Under the pieces are notes generated by a model. That model saw only the letters and a program-made list of their open reading frames with translations, did not search any database and was not told the origin of the DNA. Made by a program: the position numbers and the translations under genes. Shown one piece after another: positions 9,636 to 19,216 of a stretch of 64,000 bases of DNA. Source of the stretch: Streptomyces sp. SKN60 (GTDB taxonomy: Bacteria; Actinomycetota; Actinomycetes; Streptomycetales; Streptomycetaceae); assembly GCF_026236535.1 (NCBI RefSeq), contig NZ_JAHTMW010000012.1, positions 212,294 to 276,293 on the forward strand, in the 5' to 3' direction. How positions within the stretch are numbered: the first letter of the stretch is position 1; every line of letters starts with the position of its first letter.

Positions 9636-11048
9636 TCACTGCTGTACGAGAGGCGTCAGCTTCCGGTCCTGGGCCGGAAGGCTCGGCGCCTCTCGCGCGT
9701 CCAGGCCGAAGCTGGTGAACGCGGTGCGGCGCGGCAGCGGGTACGGCTCCTTGCCGGTCACCGAGTTGAGGATGACCGCGCTGCGCCAGGCGGCGAGACC
9801 CAGGTCGGGGGCGCCGACGCCGTGGGTGTGCCGCTCGGCGTTCTGGACGTAGACCGAGCCGGTGACGGACTCGTCGAGGACCAGCCGGTACTCGGTGTCG
9901 ATCCGGGGCCGGCCGGCGGCGTCGTGCCGCAGATACGGGTCGAGGCCGGCGAGCATCCGGTCCACCGGGCGCTCCTGGTAGCCGGTGGCCAGCACCACGG
10001 CGTCGGTGATCAGGCGGGAGCGGCTGCCCTGCTGTACGTGTTCCAGGTGCAGCTCCACCTTGGTGGTGGCGACCCGGCCCGCGGTGCGGACCCGCACGCC
10101 GGGCGTGAGCACCGCGTCGGGCCAGCCGCCGTGCAGGGTGCGGCGGTACAGCTCGCCGTGGATCGCGCTGATCGTGTCGGTGTCGATGCCCTTGTGCAAC
10201 TGCCACTGGCGGGGCAGGAGTTCGCCTCTGGTCTGCTCGGGCAGCGCGTGGAAGTAGCGGGTGTAGTCGGGCGTGAAGTGCTCCAGGCCCAGCTTGGAGT
10301 ACTCCATGGGCGCGAAGGCCTCGGTGCGGGCCAGCCAGTGCAGCTTCTCCGCCCCGGCGGGCCGGGCCCGCAGCAGGTCGAGGAAGATCTCCGCGCCGGA
10401 CTGGCCGGAGCCGATGACGGTGACGTGCCCGGCCGAAAGCAGGGCGTCGCGGTGGGCGAGGTAGTCCGCGGAGTGGATCACCGGCACGCCGGGCGCGTCG
10501 GCGAGCGGGCGCAGCGGCTCGGGGACGTACGGCTCGGTGCCGACGCCGAGGACGACGTTACGGGTGTACGAGCGGCCCAGCGCCTCGGCCTCGCCGTCGG
10601 CGTCGAGCTGGGTGAAGTCGACCTCGAACAGGCGCCGTTCGGGGTTCCAGCGGACCGAGTCGACCTGGTGGCCGAAGTGCAGCCCGGGCACCAGGCCGGC
10701 GGCCCAGCGGCAGTAGGCGTCGTACTCGGCGCGCTGGATGTGGAAGGTCTCGGCGAAGTAGAAGGGGAAGAGCCGGTCGCGGCTCTTCAGGTAGTTGAGG
10801 AAGGTCCACGGGCTGGCCGGGTCGGCGAGGGTCACCAGGTCGGCCAGGAACGGCACTTGGAGCGTGGCACCCTCGATGAGCAGCCCGGGGTGCCAGTGGA
10901 AGTCCGACCGCTGCTCGTAGAAGGCGGCGGCGAGCCCGCCGGGCACGCCGTCGGCGAGGGCGGCGAGGGAGAGGTTGAACGGTCCGATGCCGACACCGAC
11001 CAGGTCGTACGGGCGGTCGAGGGCCTGCTGGGGGGTGCTGCCGGTCAT
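9636..11048 (-). CDS. Lysine/ornithine N-monooxygenase (siderophore type)
   Basis: 470-residue flavin N-hydroxylating monooxygenase of the IucD/DesB/PvdA family. It makes an N-hydroxy-diamine or N6-hydroxylysine used for hydroxamate groups. The FAD site is GVGIGPFNLSLAAL, the NADPH site VIGSGQSGAEIFLDLL, and the C-terminal LATGYQERP motif is present; FHWHPGLLIEGATLQVPFLAD is typical. Its ATG overlaps the stop of the upstream decarboxylase (ATGA), so the two form a coupled pair like DesA-DesB. No IucA/IucC-type synthetase, acyltransferase or siderophore exporter is nearby. Confidence 0.88.
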   Translation of the reverse strand: MTGSTPQQALDRPYDLVGVGIGPFNLSLAALADGVPGGLAAAFYEQRSDFHWHPGLLIEGATLQVPFLADLVTLADPASPWTFLNYLKSRDRLFPFYFAETFHIQRAEYDAYCRWAAGLVPGLHFGHQVDSVRWNPERRLFEVDFTQLDADGEAEALGRSYTRNVVLGVGTEPYVPEPLRPLADAPGVPVIHSADYLAHRDALLSAGHVTVIGSGQSGAEIFLDLLRARPAGAEKLHWLARTEAFAPMEYSKLGLEHFTPDYTRYFHALPEQTRGELLPRQWQLHKGIDTDTISAIHGELYRRTLHGGWPDAVLTPGVRVRTAGRVATTKVELHLEHVQQGSRSRLITDAVVLATGYQERPVDRMLAGLDPYLRHDAAGRPRIDTEYRLVLDESVTGSVYVQNAERHTHGVGAPDLGLAAWRSAVILNSVTGKEPYPLPRRTAFTSFGLDAREAPSLPAQDRKLTPLVQQ

Positions 11049-12433
11049 CGGTCGGAGCCGCCTTCCACGAGGGTGTTCACGAGAGTGAGGATGTTTCGCA
11101 GGTCGCCGGGGGTGGCGTGGGGGTTGAGCAGGGTGGCCTTGAGCCAGAGCCGCCCGTCGGCGGCGGCCCGCCCGAGGACGGCGCGGCCCTCGGTGAGGAG
11201 GGTGCGGCGGATCCCGGCCACGGCCTCGTCGGACGCGTCGTACGGCCGGAACAGGACGGTGGTGAGGGTGGGGCGGGCGTACAGCTCCAGGCCCGGGGCC
11301 TTCTCCACCAGGTCGGCGAGGTGCGCGGCGAGCTCCATGCACGCGTCGACGAGCCCGCCGAGGCCGTCGCGGCCGAGGGCGCGCAGCGTCACGGCGGTCT
11401 TCAGGACGTCCGGGCGGCGGGTGGTGCGCAGCGAGCGCCCGAGGAGGTCGGGCAGGCCGGCGTCGGTGTCGTCGTCGGCGTTCAGATAGTCCGCGGTGTG
11501 CGTGAGTACGGCGAGGTCGGCGGCGTCCCGTACGGCGAGCAGCCCGGCGGCGGCGGGCTGCCAGCCCAGCTTGTGCAGGTCCATGGTGACCGTGCGGGCC
11601 CGGTCGAGCCCGGCGAGCAGCGGGCGGTGGGCGGCGCTGAAGAGTGCCGGGCCGCCGTAGGCGGCGTCGACGTGGAGGTCGGCGTCTCCGTGCGCCGCGC
11701 ACAGGTCGGCGATCTCGGGGAGCGGGTCGATCAGTCCGGCGTCGGTGGTGCCGGCGGTGGCGGCGACGAGGAGCGGGCCGGGGGTGGCGCGGAGGGCCTC
11801 GTCGAGGGCGACGGGGTCGATCGTGCCGTTCGGCGCGGGTACGACGACGGGCTCGGGCAGCCCGAGCAGCCAGGCGGCGCGGTGGAAGGAGTGGTGCGCG
11901 TCGGCCCCGACGACCACCCGGACGGCGCCGTGCCGCTCCCGGGCCAGGAGGAGGGCGAGCAGGTTGGACTCGGTGCCGCCGGTCGTGACGAGTGCGTCGG
12001 GGTGTGCCTCGCCCGGGAACACCTCGGCCGCGAGCGCGGCCGCCACAAGGGCCTCCAGCTCGGACGCGGCCGGCGCCTGGTCCCACGAGTCCATCGAAGG
12101 ATTCAGCGCGGAGGCGGCGAGATCGGCGGCCGCGGCGACCGCGAGCGGCGGCGTGTGCAGATGCGCCGCGCACAGCGCCTCGGCGGGATCCGCCGCTCCC
12201 GCGGCGACCGCCCGCACGACGGTCCGCAGCGCCTCCTCGGCCCCCGTCCCGTGCTCGGGGACCGCCACCCCTACCGCCTCCCGCACCTCCCGCCCCACCC
12301 TCTCGGGCCCACCCCGTGGCAGCGGCCCGCCCCGCTCGACGGCGCCGTCCCGCAGCGCCCGCAGCACGACATCGATCAGCGGACGCAGGGCATCGGCCCC
12401 CTGGGGGCCACCGGCGAGGGGTGCGGCACGCAT
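11045..12433 (-). CDS. PLP-dependent amino-acid decarboxylase (group II)
   Basis: 462-residue type II PLP decarboxylase of the DDC/DesA group, which removes CO2 from amino acids such as lysine, ornithine, diaminobutyrate or aromatics. Visible: TTGGTESNLLALLLARE, the PLP-Asp segment HVDAAYGGPALFS and the Schiff-base lysine in MDLHKLGWQP. Together with the coupled N-monooxygenase downstream it would produce an N-hydroxylated diamine. The start at ATG 12433 has no clear ribosome site, so initiation may be leaderless. The substrate is inferred from the neighbour only. Confidence 0.87.
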   Translation of the reverse strand: MRAAPLAGGPQGADALRPLIDVVLRALRDGAVERGGPLPRGGPERVGREVREAVGVAVPEHGTGAEEALRTVVRAVAAGAADPAEALCAAHLHTPPLAVAAAADLAASALNPSMDSWDQAPAASELEALVAAALAAEVFPGEAHPDALVTTGGTESNLLALLLARERHGAVRVVVGADAHHSFHRAAWLLGLPEPVVVPAPNGTIDPVALDEALRATPGPLLVAATAGTTDAGLIDPLPEIADLCAAHGDADLHVDAAYGGPALFSAAHRPLLAGLDRARTVTMDLHKLGWQPAAAGLLAVRDAADLAVLTHTADYLNADDDTDAGLPDLLGRSLRTTRRPDVLKTAVTLRALGRDGLGGLVDACMELAAHLADLVEKAPGLELYARPTLTTVLFRPYDASDEAVAGIRRTLLTEGRAVLGRAAADGRLWLKATLLNPHATPGDLRNILTLVNTLVEGGSDR

Positions 12434-12540
12434 GGACGACAGAGTGCCGGGGGTTGTCGGGGATTGTCCGGAGAGTCGGGCGCTGTGACCCGAACGAGGG
12501 ACGGGGGGTTGCGGGGTGGGGGTGGGACCCGCTGGTGGCT

Positions 12541-14172
12541 CTAGACGACCTCCAGGTTGGCCATCATGCCCATGTCCTCGTGTTCCGCGTTGTGGCAGTG
12601 GAAGAGGTAGCGGCCGCGGTAGGCGTCGAAGCGGGTGAGGAGTTCGGCGGATTCGCCGGGGCGGAGGGAGATCGTGTCCTTGAGGCCCGCGTCGTGCGGG
12701 AGCGGGGGGTGGCCGCCGCGGGAGAGGACGCGGAAGCCGGTGAGGTGGAGGTGGACGGGGTGGTGGACGTCCGCGACGAGGCGCCAGACCTCGGTGTCGC
12801 CGTGGCGGACGGTGACGTCGGTGCGGGAGGGGGCGAAGGGGAGGCCGCCGATCAGCCAGCCGTGGGTGTCGTCCTCGCCCATGCGGCCCGCGCGAAACGA
12901 GAAGTCGCGGACGCGGACCGCGTCCTCGCGGCGCCAGGCGGGCAGATCGGTGGAGAGGACCCGCGGGACACGGCTGTCGTCGGGCGCCTTGCGGACGACG
13001 TGGAAGGCCATGACGTCCCGGGTGCGCCCGGAGCCGAGCCGGTTCACCAGGCGGACGCGGCTGCCGACCGGGAAGCGGGAGAAGTCCACGACGACGTCGT
13101 AGCGTTCCGCCGGGGCCATCGGCAGGGTGTGGTGCGTGACGGGCGCGGCGAGCAGGCCCTGGTCGGAGCCGATCTGGTGGAACTCCCACAGTCGGCCGTC
13201 ACCCTCGTCCACGAACGCGAACTCGTAGTGGCGCGCGTTCGACGCGTTGAGCAGCCGCAGCCGGTAGCGCGCCGCGTCGACCTCGTGCACCGGCCACGGC
13301 GCGCCGTTGACCAGGATGACGTCGCCGAGCACGCCCGCGAGGTAGGGCTCCCGCACGCCCGGCCGCTCGCGCAGCGTCGGGTCCAGGGAGGGGTAGGCCA
13401 GACTGCCGTCCTCCGCGAAGGCCCGGTCCGCGATCATCAGGGGCAGCTCGCGCGGCCCCGCGGGCAGGCCGAGGGCCTCCTCGGCGGCGTCGCGGACGAT
13501 GTGGAGGCCGGCCAGGCCCCGCCAGATCGCGGGGGCGGTGAAGTCCATGCGGTGGTCGTGGTACCAGAGCAGCGCCGGGCGCTGGTCCAGCGGGAAGGTG
13601 TAGTCCCGGGTCAGTTCACTCGTCACGGCGCGCGGGTCGTGCATGCTCGTGCCGTGCCCGGACATGCCGTGCCCTGACATGGCGTGGCCCGCGTGCCGCT
13701 GCCAGCCCGCCGGCGTCACCAGGTCCGTCGGATACCCGTCCGACGCCGCCGGCGTGCGCCCGCCGTGCAGGTGCACGACGGTCGGCACGGGCAGCTCGTT
13801 GCGGTGGGTCACGGTGACCGGGCGGCCGCGCCGCGACTCGATCGTCGGGCCCGGGAAGGTCCCGCCGTACGTCCACAGCGGCGTCCGTACACCCGGCAGG
13901 ATCTCCGCCGTCACCTCGCGCTGGGTGATCGCGTAGCGGTCCGTCCCGCCCGCGCGGCTGACCGGCGCGAGGACGGCCGGCAGCGGCAGCGGGACCCGGA
14001 ACGGCGGCGGCAGCGGTACGGCGCTGCGCAGTTCGGCGCCGGTCGCCGCCGGGTGGCGGGACAGCGCGGCCGCGGCGCCCAGGCCGGTGACCGCCGTCGC
14101 GCCGAGCGCGCCCCCGATGGCCAGCACCTGACGGCGGCTCAGACCCCGCCCGTACGGGGATGGTTCACGCAT
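12541..14172 (-). CDS. Tat-secreted multicopper oxidase
   Basis: 543-residue extracytoplasmic multicopper oxidase (CotA/CueO/bilirubin-oxidase type). A Tat signal (LSRRQVLAIGG) leads a three-cupredoxin protein with all four copper motifs: VVHLHGG (H134, H136), LLWYHDHRM, HPVHLHLTGF and HCHNAEHEDMGMM; the last supplies the type 1 Cys-His-Met site. Between the first two motifs lies a His/Met/Gly-rich insertion (about 160-178) that could bind extra copper. Oxidises copper(I) or phenolic substrates; which one is unknown. Its start overlaps the end of the upstream membrane gene. Confidence 0.91.
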   Translation of the reverse strand: MREPSPYGRGLSRRQVLAIGGALGATAVTGLGAAAALSRHPAATGAELRSAVPLPPPFRVPLPLPAVLAPVSRAGGTDRYAITQREVTAEILPGVRTPLWTYGGTFPGPTIESRRGRPVTVTHRNELPVPTVVHLHGGRTPAASDGYPTDLVTPAGWQRHAGHAMSGHGMSGHGTSMHDPRAVTSELTRDYTFPLDQRPALLWYHDHRMDFTAPAIWRGLAGLHIVRDAAEEALGLPAGPRELPLMIADRAFAEDGSLAYPSLDPTLRERPGVREPYLAGVLGDVILVNGAPWPVHEVDAARYRLRLLNASNARHYEFAFVDEGDGRLWEFHQIGSDQGLLAAPVTHHTLPMAPAERYDVVVDFSRFPVGSRVRLVNRLGSGRTRDVMAFHVVRKAPDDSRVPRVLSTDLPAWRREDAVRVRDFSFRAGRMGEDDTHGWLIGGLPFAPSRTDVTVRHGDTEVWRLVADVHHPVHLHLTGFRVLSRGGHPPLPHDAGLKDTISLRPGESAELLTRFDAYRGRYLFHCHNAEHEDMGMMANLEVV

Positions 14173-14590
14173 CGACGGTCGCCGCCTTCCCCGCCGGGCG
14201 GGCCACCGGGCCGACCACCGGACGGGCCACCGGCCGCGCCCAGATCGCCACGAACAGCACCGCCGCGGCCGCGATCGTGAACACCCCGAGCGGGATGTGC
14301 AGCCACAGCGCGCCCGCCGCCCCCGCGAAGTACTGCACGGTCTCCGCGACCGCCAGCGCCAGGGTGACCAGGCAGGGCCAGGCGCGGCGCAGCCGGACCC
14401 GGACGACGATCGCGACGATCAGCTGGAGCAGACAGAGCGAGGTGACGACGTCCGCGCCGGTCGCGTGCATCCCCAGGCCGTCGAAGTCTCCGCTCAAGTA
14501 CACGCCGGCGAAGACCGGTTGTGCGAAGACCGCCACCATGTGGACCGTGACGACGGCCCGCAACACCCACTCGACGGGTCGCAAGCGCAT
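14165..14590 (-). CDS. Small four-helix membrane protein
   Basis: 141 residues with about four hydrophobic spans (WVLRAVVTVHMVAVFAQPVF, VVTSLCLLQLIVAIVV, a Leu/Ala-rich third and WLHIPLGVFTIAAAAVLFVA). The C-terminal tail repeats ARPV/GPVARP. I do not recognise the family. ATG 14590 was chosen over an upstream ATG at 14662 because GGGAGGGGG precedes it. It overlaps the multicopper oxidase start by 8 bp, so the two are co-translated and the protein may serve the oxidase, for example as a membrane partner; that is inference. Confidence 0.75.
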   Translation of the reverse strand: MRLRPVEWVLRAVVTVHMVAVFAQPVFAGVYLSGDFDGLGMHATGADVVTSLCLLQLIVAIVVRVRLRRAWPCLVTLALAVAETVQYFAGAAGALWLHIPLGVFTIAAAAVLFVAIWARPVARPVVGPVARPAGKAATVDA

Positions 14591-14700
14591 GCCGCGTCCC
14601 CCTCCCCCGCTCGGGACTCTGAACGCCTCCGACGCTATGCGCGCGGCGGTTATGGTGTCCAAGATCGATACTGCTATGGCGTCATGCCCGGGGAGACATG

Positions 14701-15588
14701 ATGGATCTGCACGCGCTCCGGCAGTTCCAGGTCGTGGCCCGGCTCGAGCACCTCAGTCGGGCCGCCGAGGAACTCCACGTGGCCCAGCCCTCGTTGAGCC
14801 GCACCATCGCCCGGCTGGAGGGCGAGCTCGGCGCCCCGCTCTTCGACCGGGCGGGGCGGCTGCGCCTCAACGACGCGGGGCGGGCCTTTCTGCGGCATGT
14901 CGAGCGTGCGCTCGGCGAGCTGGAGGCCGGGCGGCGGGCCGTCGCGGACATCGCGGAGCACGGCGTCGGCACCGTACGGATCGCGTCGGAGACCTTCCTG
15001 ACGCTCACCGGTCCGCTCGCCGCCTTCAAGCGGGCCCATCCGGCGGTCGAGGTCGCCCTGCACCAGATGCCGGCCGAGGGGATGGGGCGGGCGCTGCGGG
15101 CGCAGGAGGTCGACCTGTGCGTGGCCTCGCAACCGGTGCCGGCCGAGGGCCTGGAGGCGGTCGGGCTGCTCGACGAGCCGGTCTGGGTGGTCACCCCGCT
15201 CGGGCATCCGCTCGCGGAGCGGGAATCGGTGAGCGTCGCCGAACTCGCCGAGCAGCCCTTCGTCTCCACCCGCACCGGGCACTGGCAGCGCCGGCTGCTC
15301 GACCGGCTGTTCGCGGCGGAGGGCCTGGCGGCGCCGCGGATCGTGTGCGAGGGCGACGAGCCGAGCGCCACCGCGATCCTGGTCGCCGCGGGCCTCGGCA
15401 TCGGCCTCATCCCGGACATGGCCCGCCGCAGCGCCACCCGCGCCCCGGTCGCCTGGATCGCCGTCGACGGCGCCGGCTGCCGCCGCACCCTGACCCTCCT
15501 CCGCCCCGCGAACGCCCACCCCGGCGGCGCCGCACGCCTGATGCACGCGGCGCTGACGGGGTGGGACTGGTCGGCGGGCCCGGTCTAG
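14701..15588 (+). CDS. LysR-family transcriptional regulator
   Basis: 295-residue LysR-type regulator. The N-terminal winged helix-turn-helix (DLHALRQFQVVARLEHLSRA, QPSLSRTIARLEGELGAPLF) is complete and is followed by a normal-length LysR effector domain. It is divergent from the membrane protein/multicopper oxidase pair, and the 110-bp shared region contains an ATA-N4-TAT dyad at about 14668-14677, so control of that pair is likely. Two adjacent ATGs (14698, 14701) exist; 14701 has the better spacing from GGGGAG. Confidence 0.9.
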   Translation: MDLHALRQFQVVARLEHLSRAAEELHVAQPSLSRTIARLEGELGAPLFDRAGRLRLNDAGRAFLRHVERALGELEAGRRAVADIAEHGVGTVRIASETFLTLTGPLAAFKRAHPAVEVALHQMPAEGMGRALRAQEVDLCVASQPVPAEGLEAVGLLDEPVWVVTPLGHPLAERESVSVAELAEQPFVSTRTGHWQRRLLDRLFAAEGLAAPRIVCEGDEPSATAILVAAGLGIGLIPDMARRSATRAPVAWIAVDGAGCRRTLTLLRPANAHPGGAARLMHAALTGWDWSAGPV

Positions 15589-15604
15589 GACCGGGCCCGG
15601 AGGG

Positions 15605-18097
15605 CTAGCCGCGTACCCGCAGGGCCCGGCGGAGGTCGTCGAGCTGGTCGACCAGCTGGCGGCGCAGGGCCGGGATCATCGTGTCGTCGGCGAGGTGGCG
15701 TTCGCCGAGGGCGAGGGAGTCGGCGTCGATCGCGAAGGCCGGGAAGGCGCGGCGGCCGGCGGCTTCCGCGAGAGCGGGGCCGCGGCGTTCGGCCATGGCG
15801 ATCGCGGCGGGGTAGAAGCGGGCCACGTAGTCCCGGGTCAGTTCGGCCTGCTCGGGCTTCCAGAAGCCGTCGGCGGTGGCCGTGAACAGGTAGTTGGACA
15901 GCTCGTCGGAGTCGAACATGGCCGACCAGGCGGCCGCCTTCGCCTCCGCCGTCGGCAGCGCCGCCCGGCAGCGGGCCGCGCCCTCCTGGCCGGTGGCGCT
16001 GGGGTCGCGCTCCAGCTCGGCGGCGATCGCGGCCTCGTCGGTCGCGCCGAGGACGGCGAGCCGGGCGAGGATCCGCCAGCGCAGCTCCGGGTCGAGCTCG
16101 GGGCCGCCGTGGACGGTGCCCTCCTCCAGCCAGGAGGCGATCTTGTCCGGGGTGGTGGCGCTGTCGATGCAGGCGCGGACGGCGGTGAGGCGCAGCCCGG
16201 GCGCCTCGCCGTCCTCGGTGCGGCGCAGCAGCGCGCGGGTGATCTCGGTGAGCGTGGCGAGGGCGGCCGGGCGGTCGGCCTCGGAGACGTAACGGTCGGC
16301 GATCTGCGTACGGGCGAAGCCGAGCACGCCCTGCACGACGGCGAGTTCGGTCTCCTCGGGGAGGTGGGCGAGGGCCACCGCCAGGTAGTCGGCGCCGCTG
16401 AGCTCGCCGTCGCGGACCATGTCCCGCAGCGCGTTCCAGACCACCGCGCGGGTCAGCGGGTCGGGGACGCGGGAGAGGCCGCGCAGCACGCTCTCCGCCG
16501 ACGCCTCGTCGAAGCGCATCTTGGTGTAGGTGAGGTCGCCGTCGTTGAGGACGACGAGCGCCGGGCGCGGTCCTTCGAGGTCGAGCGGGGCCTCCTGCGG
16601 CACGTCGGCCCAGACCCGCTCGCGCAGGACGAGGTCGCCGGCGGCGTCGCGGTCGTGGATGCCGACGGAAAGGCGGTGCGGGCGGCTGCCGGCCCGGTCG
16701 ACGGTGAGCTGCCACCGCTTGCCCTCGCCCGCCAGGCGCGGGGTGAGGGTGTCGACGCCGGTGGTGCGCAGCCACTGCTCGGCCCAGCCGTGCACGTCGC
16801 GGTCGGTGGCGGCGGCGAGGTTGTCGACGAAGTCGGCGAGGGTGGCGTTGCCGAAGCGGTGCCGCTTGAAGTGGATGTTGATGCCGGCGAGGAAGTCGTC
16901 CTCGCCCATCCACGCGACCAGCTGGCGCAGCGCGGAGGCGCCCTTGGCGTAGGAGATGCCGTCGAAGTTGAGCAGCGCGGAGGCGGTGTCGGGGACGGCG
17001 TCGGCGGCCGGGGCGACGGGGTGGGTGGAGGGCCGCTGGTCGGCCTCGTAGCCCCAGGCCTTGCGGGTGACGCCGAAGTCGATCCAGGTGTCGGCGAAGA
17101 GCTCGGAGCAGGCCTCGTTGACGGTCTGGAAGCCCATGTACTCGGCGAAGGACTCGTTCAGCCAGATGTCGTCCCACCAGCGCAGGGTGACGAGGTCGCC
17201 GAACCACATGTGGGCCATCTCGTGGGCGATGACCATGGCGCGGTGCATCCGCTCGGTCTCGGTGACGGCGGAGCGGAAGACGAACTCGTCGCGGAAGGTG
17301 ACGAGTCCGGGGTTCTCCATGGCGCCCGCGTTGAACTCGGGCACGAAGGCCTGGTCGTACGAGTCGAAGGGGTACGGCTCGGCGAACTTCTCGTGGTAGC
17401 GGTCGAAGCAGGCCTTGGTGATGTCGAGGATCTCGTCGGCGTCGGCGTCCAGATGGGGCGCGAGCGAGCGGCGGCAGTGGATGCCGAACGGCAGGCCGGC
17501 GTGCTCGGTGCGCACCGAGTGCCAGGGGCCGGCGGCGACGCAGACCAGGTAGGTGGAGATCAGCGGGGTGGTGGCGGCCGTCCAGCGGCCGTCCGCCTGC
17601 TGCTCGGTGATGCCGTTGGACAGGACGGTCCAGCCCTCGGGGGCGGTGACGGAGACGTCGAAGACGGACTTCAGGTCGGGCTGGTCGAAGGCGGCGAAGA
17701 CGCGCTGGACGTCCTCCATGAACAGCTGGGTGTAGACGTACGCCTCGCCGTCGGTGGGGTCGGTGAACCGGTGCATGCCCTCGCCGGTGTGCGAGTAGCG
17801 CATGGTGGCGGTGATGCTCAGGGTGTGCTCGCCCTCGGTGAGGGTGAGCGGGAGCCGGTTGCCGTCGAGGGCCTCGACGTCGAGCGGGGTGCCGTCGAGG
17901 GCGGCGGTGTGCAGGGCGTCCGGCTTGAGCTCGACGAAGGTGTCCGCGGCGGCGCGGGCGGTGAACCTGATCTGGGTGGTGGACCCGAAGGTCTCGTCGC
18001 CGGTGGTGAGGTCGAGGTCCACGGCGTAGTGGTGGACGTCGAGGAGCTGGGCACGGGTCTGCGCTTCGTCGCGCGTCAGTACGGACATGGGGGCCAT
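15605..18097 (-). CDS. pepN: Aminopeptidase N (M1 family)
   Basis: 830-residue cytosolic zinc metallopeptidase that removes N-terminal residues from peptides. M1 hallmarks: GAMEN exopeptidase motif (258-262), zinc site HEMAH (292-296) with the third ligand glutamate in WLNESFAEY, and the downstream catalytic Tyr region. The C-terminal ERAP1-like helical domain is present and length is normal for actinobacterial PepN. Start is ATG 18097 (GGAGGG 11 nt upstream) or ATG 18088 three codons later. Stands alone, convergent with the LysR gene. Confidence 0.94.
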   Translation of the reverse strand: MAPMSVLTRDEAQTRAQLLDVHHYAVDLDLTTGDETFGSTTQIRFTARAAADTFVELKPDALHTAALDGTPLDVEALDGNRLPLTLTEGEHTLSITATMRYSHTGEGMHRFTDPTDGEAYVYTQLFMEDVQRVFAAFDQPDLKSVFDVSVTAPEGWTVLSNGITEQQADGRWTAATTPLISTYLVCVAAGPWHSVRTEHAGLPFGIHCRRSLAPHLDADADEILDITKACFDRYHEKFAEPYPFDSYDQAFVPEFNAGAMENPGLVTFRDEFVFRSAVTETERMHRAMVIAHEMAHMWFGDLVTLRWWDDIWLNESFAEYMGFQTVNEACSELFADTWIDFGVTRKAWGYEADQRPSTHPVAPAADAVPDTASALLNFDGISYAKGASALRQLVAWMGEDDFLAGINIHFKRHRFGNATLADFVDNLAAATDRDVHGWAEQWLRTTGVDTLTPRLAGEGKRWQLTVDRAGSRPHRLSVGIHDRDAAGDLVLRERVWADVPQEAPLDLEGPRPALVVLNDGDLTYTKMRFDEASAESVLRGLSRVPDPLTRAVVWNALRDMVRDGELSGADYLAVALAHLPEETELAVVQGVLGFARTQIADRYVSEADRPAALATLTEITRALLRRTEDGEAPGLRLTAVRACIDSATTPDKIASWLEEGTVHGGPELDPELRWRILARLAVLGATDEAAIAAELERDPSATGQEGAARCRAALPTAEAKAAAWSAMFDSDELSNYLFTATADGFWKPEQAELTRDYVARFYPAAIAMAERRGPALAEAAGRRAFPAFAIDADSLALGERHLADDTMIPALRRQLVDQLDDLRRALRVRG

Positions 18098-18198
18098 GCT
18101 GCCCGATGCCCTCCCGCCCCGGGGAGGGGCGTTCACCGAGAGCTCAGGAGTTCGTACGGGGAGTCCCGGGCGGGACCGGGAACACCTCGGGCGGGCCC

Positions 18199-19197
18199 TC
18201 AGGCCAGGCCCGCGCCGTCCAGGTGCGCGAAGGCGGCGGAGATCCGGGGCCGGTCGTAGCCGGCCGGGCCCTTGGCGCCGCTGGACAGCAGGGTGTGCAG
18301 GAGCAGCCGGGCCTTGACCGGGGTGAGCGGTCCGGCCGGGATCAGGCCGTGGTGCAGCAGCTCGTACTCGGAGCCGGGGCCGCGGTAGGTGTGGGAGAGG
18401 GTGGCGCCGGCGCCGGTGCGGGAGGCGAGGACGACCGGGATGCGCTCGGCGAGCGCGGCGAGGGGTTCGACGAGCGCGCCGGGGACGTGTCCGGCGCCGA
18501 AGGCGGCGACGACGAGTCCGTCGTACCGGTCCGCGAGCCCCTCCAGGAGTTCGCCGCGGTCGCCGAGGGTAAGGGTGAGCAGGGCCACCCGTACGGCGGG
18601 GTCGAGGCGCAGCGTGCAGGCCCGGGCCGGCACCGCGGGGCGGAGCAGGATCCGCGGCTCGCCCTCGACGACCTGGCCGAGGGGGCCGGCGCCGGGCGAG
18701 GCGAAGGTGGCGATCGAGGTGGTGTGGGCCTTGTGCGCGAAGCGGGCGGCGTGGATCTCGTCGGCGAGGACCACGAGCACGCCGAGTCCGCGGCAGCCGG
18801 GGTCGGCGGCGACGGCGAGGGCGGCGGCCAGGTTGGCGGGGCCGTCGGCGCCGGGCAGGTCGGGGCGGCGCATGGCGCCGGTGACGGCGATCGGCTGTTC
18901 GGTGGTGGTGCAGAGCAGGTCGAGCAGGAAGGCGGTCTCCTCCAGGGTGTCGGTGCCCTGGACGACGACCACGCCGGAGCCGGCGGCGACGGCCGCGGCG
19001 ATCTCGTCGGCGAGGGCGGCGAGGTCCTCGAAGGAGAGGGAGGAGCTGGGGACCCGGCGGAAGTCGCGCAGCTCGACGTCGACGCCCTCCGGTGTGACGC
19101 CGAGCCCGGCGAGCACCTCGGTGCCGGTCATCCGGGCCGCGTCACCGCCCCGTGCGGAGATGGTGCCGCCCAGGGTGAATACGGTGACGCGTGCCAT
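18199..19197 (-). CDS. L-asparaginase
   Basis: 332-residue bacterial-type asparaginase (asparagine to aspartate plus ammonia). The nucleophile threonine T12 lies in FTLGGTIS, and the second catalytic threonine-aspartate pair T82-D83 in VVQGTDTLEETAF; the lysine of the catalytic set is in HKAHTTSIATF. No signal peptide, so cytosolic. It follows the chorismate mutase gene on the same strand across a 76-bp gap filled by an 11-bp tandem repeat. Confidence 0.92.
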   Translation of the reverse strand: MARVTVFTLGGTISARGGDAARMTGTEVLAGLGVTPEGVDVELRDFRRVPSSSLSFEDLAALADEIAAAVAAGSGVVVVQGTDTLEETAFLLDLLCTTTEQPIAVTGAMRRPDLPGADGPANLAAALAVAADPGCRGLGVLVVLADEIHAARFAHKAHTTSIATFASPGAGPLGQVVEGEPRILLRPAVPARACTLRLDPAVRVALLTLTLGDRGELLEGLADRYDGLVVAAFGAGHVPGALVEPLAALAERIPVVLASRTGAGATLSHTYRGPGSEYELLHHGLIPAGPLTPVKARLLLHTLLSSGAKGPAGYDRPRISAAFAHLDGAGLA

Positions 19198-19216
19198 TCC
19201 GGGTTCCCCGTTCCTT

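Noticed and set aside
15695..18259. 854-codon plus-strand frame opposite pepN
   Set aside because: Shadow frame; pepN carries intact M1 motifs.
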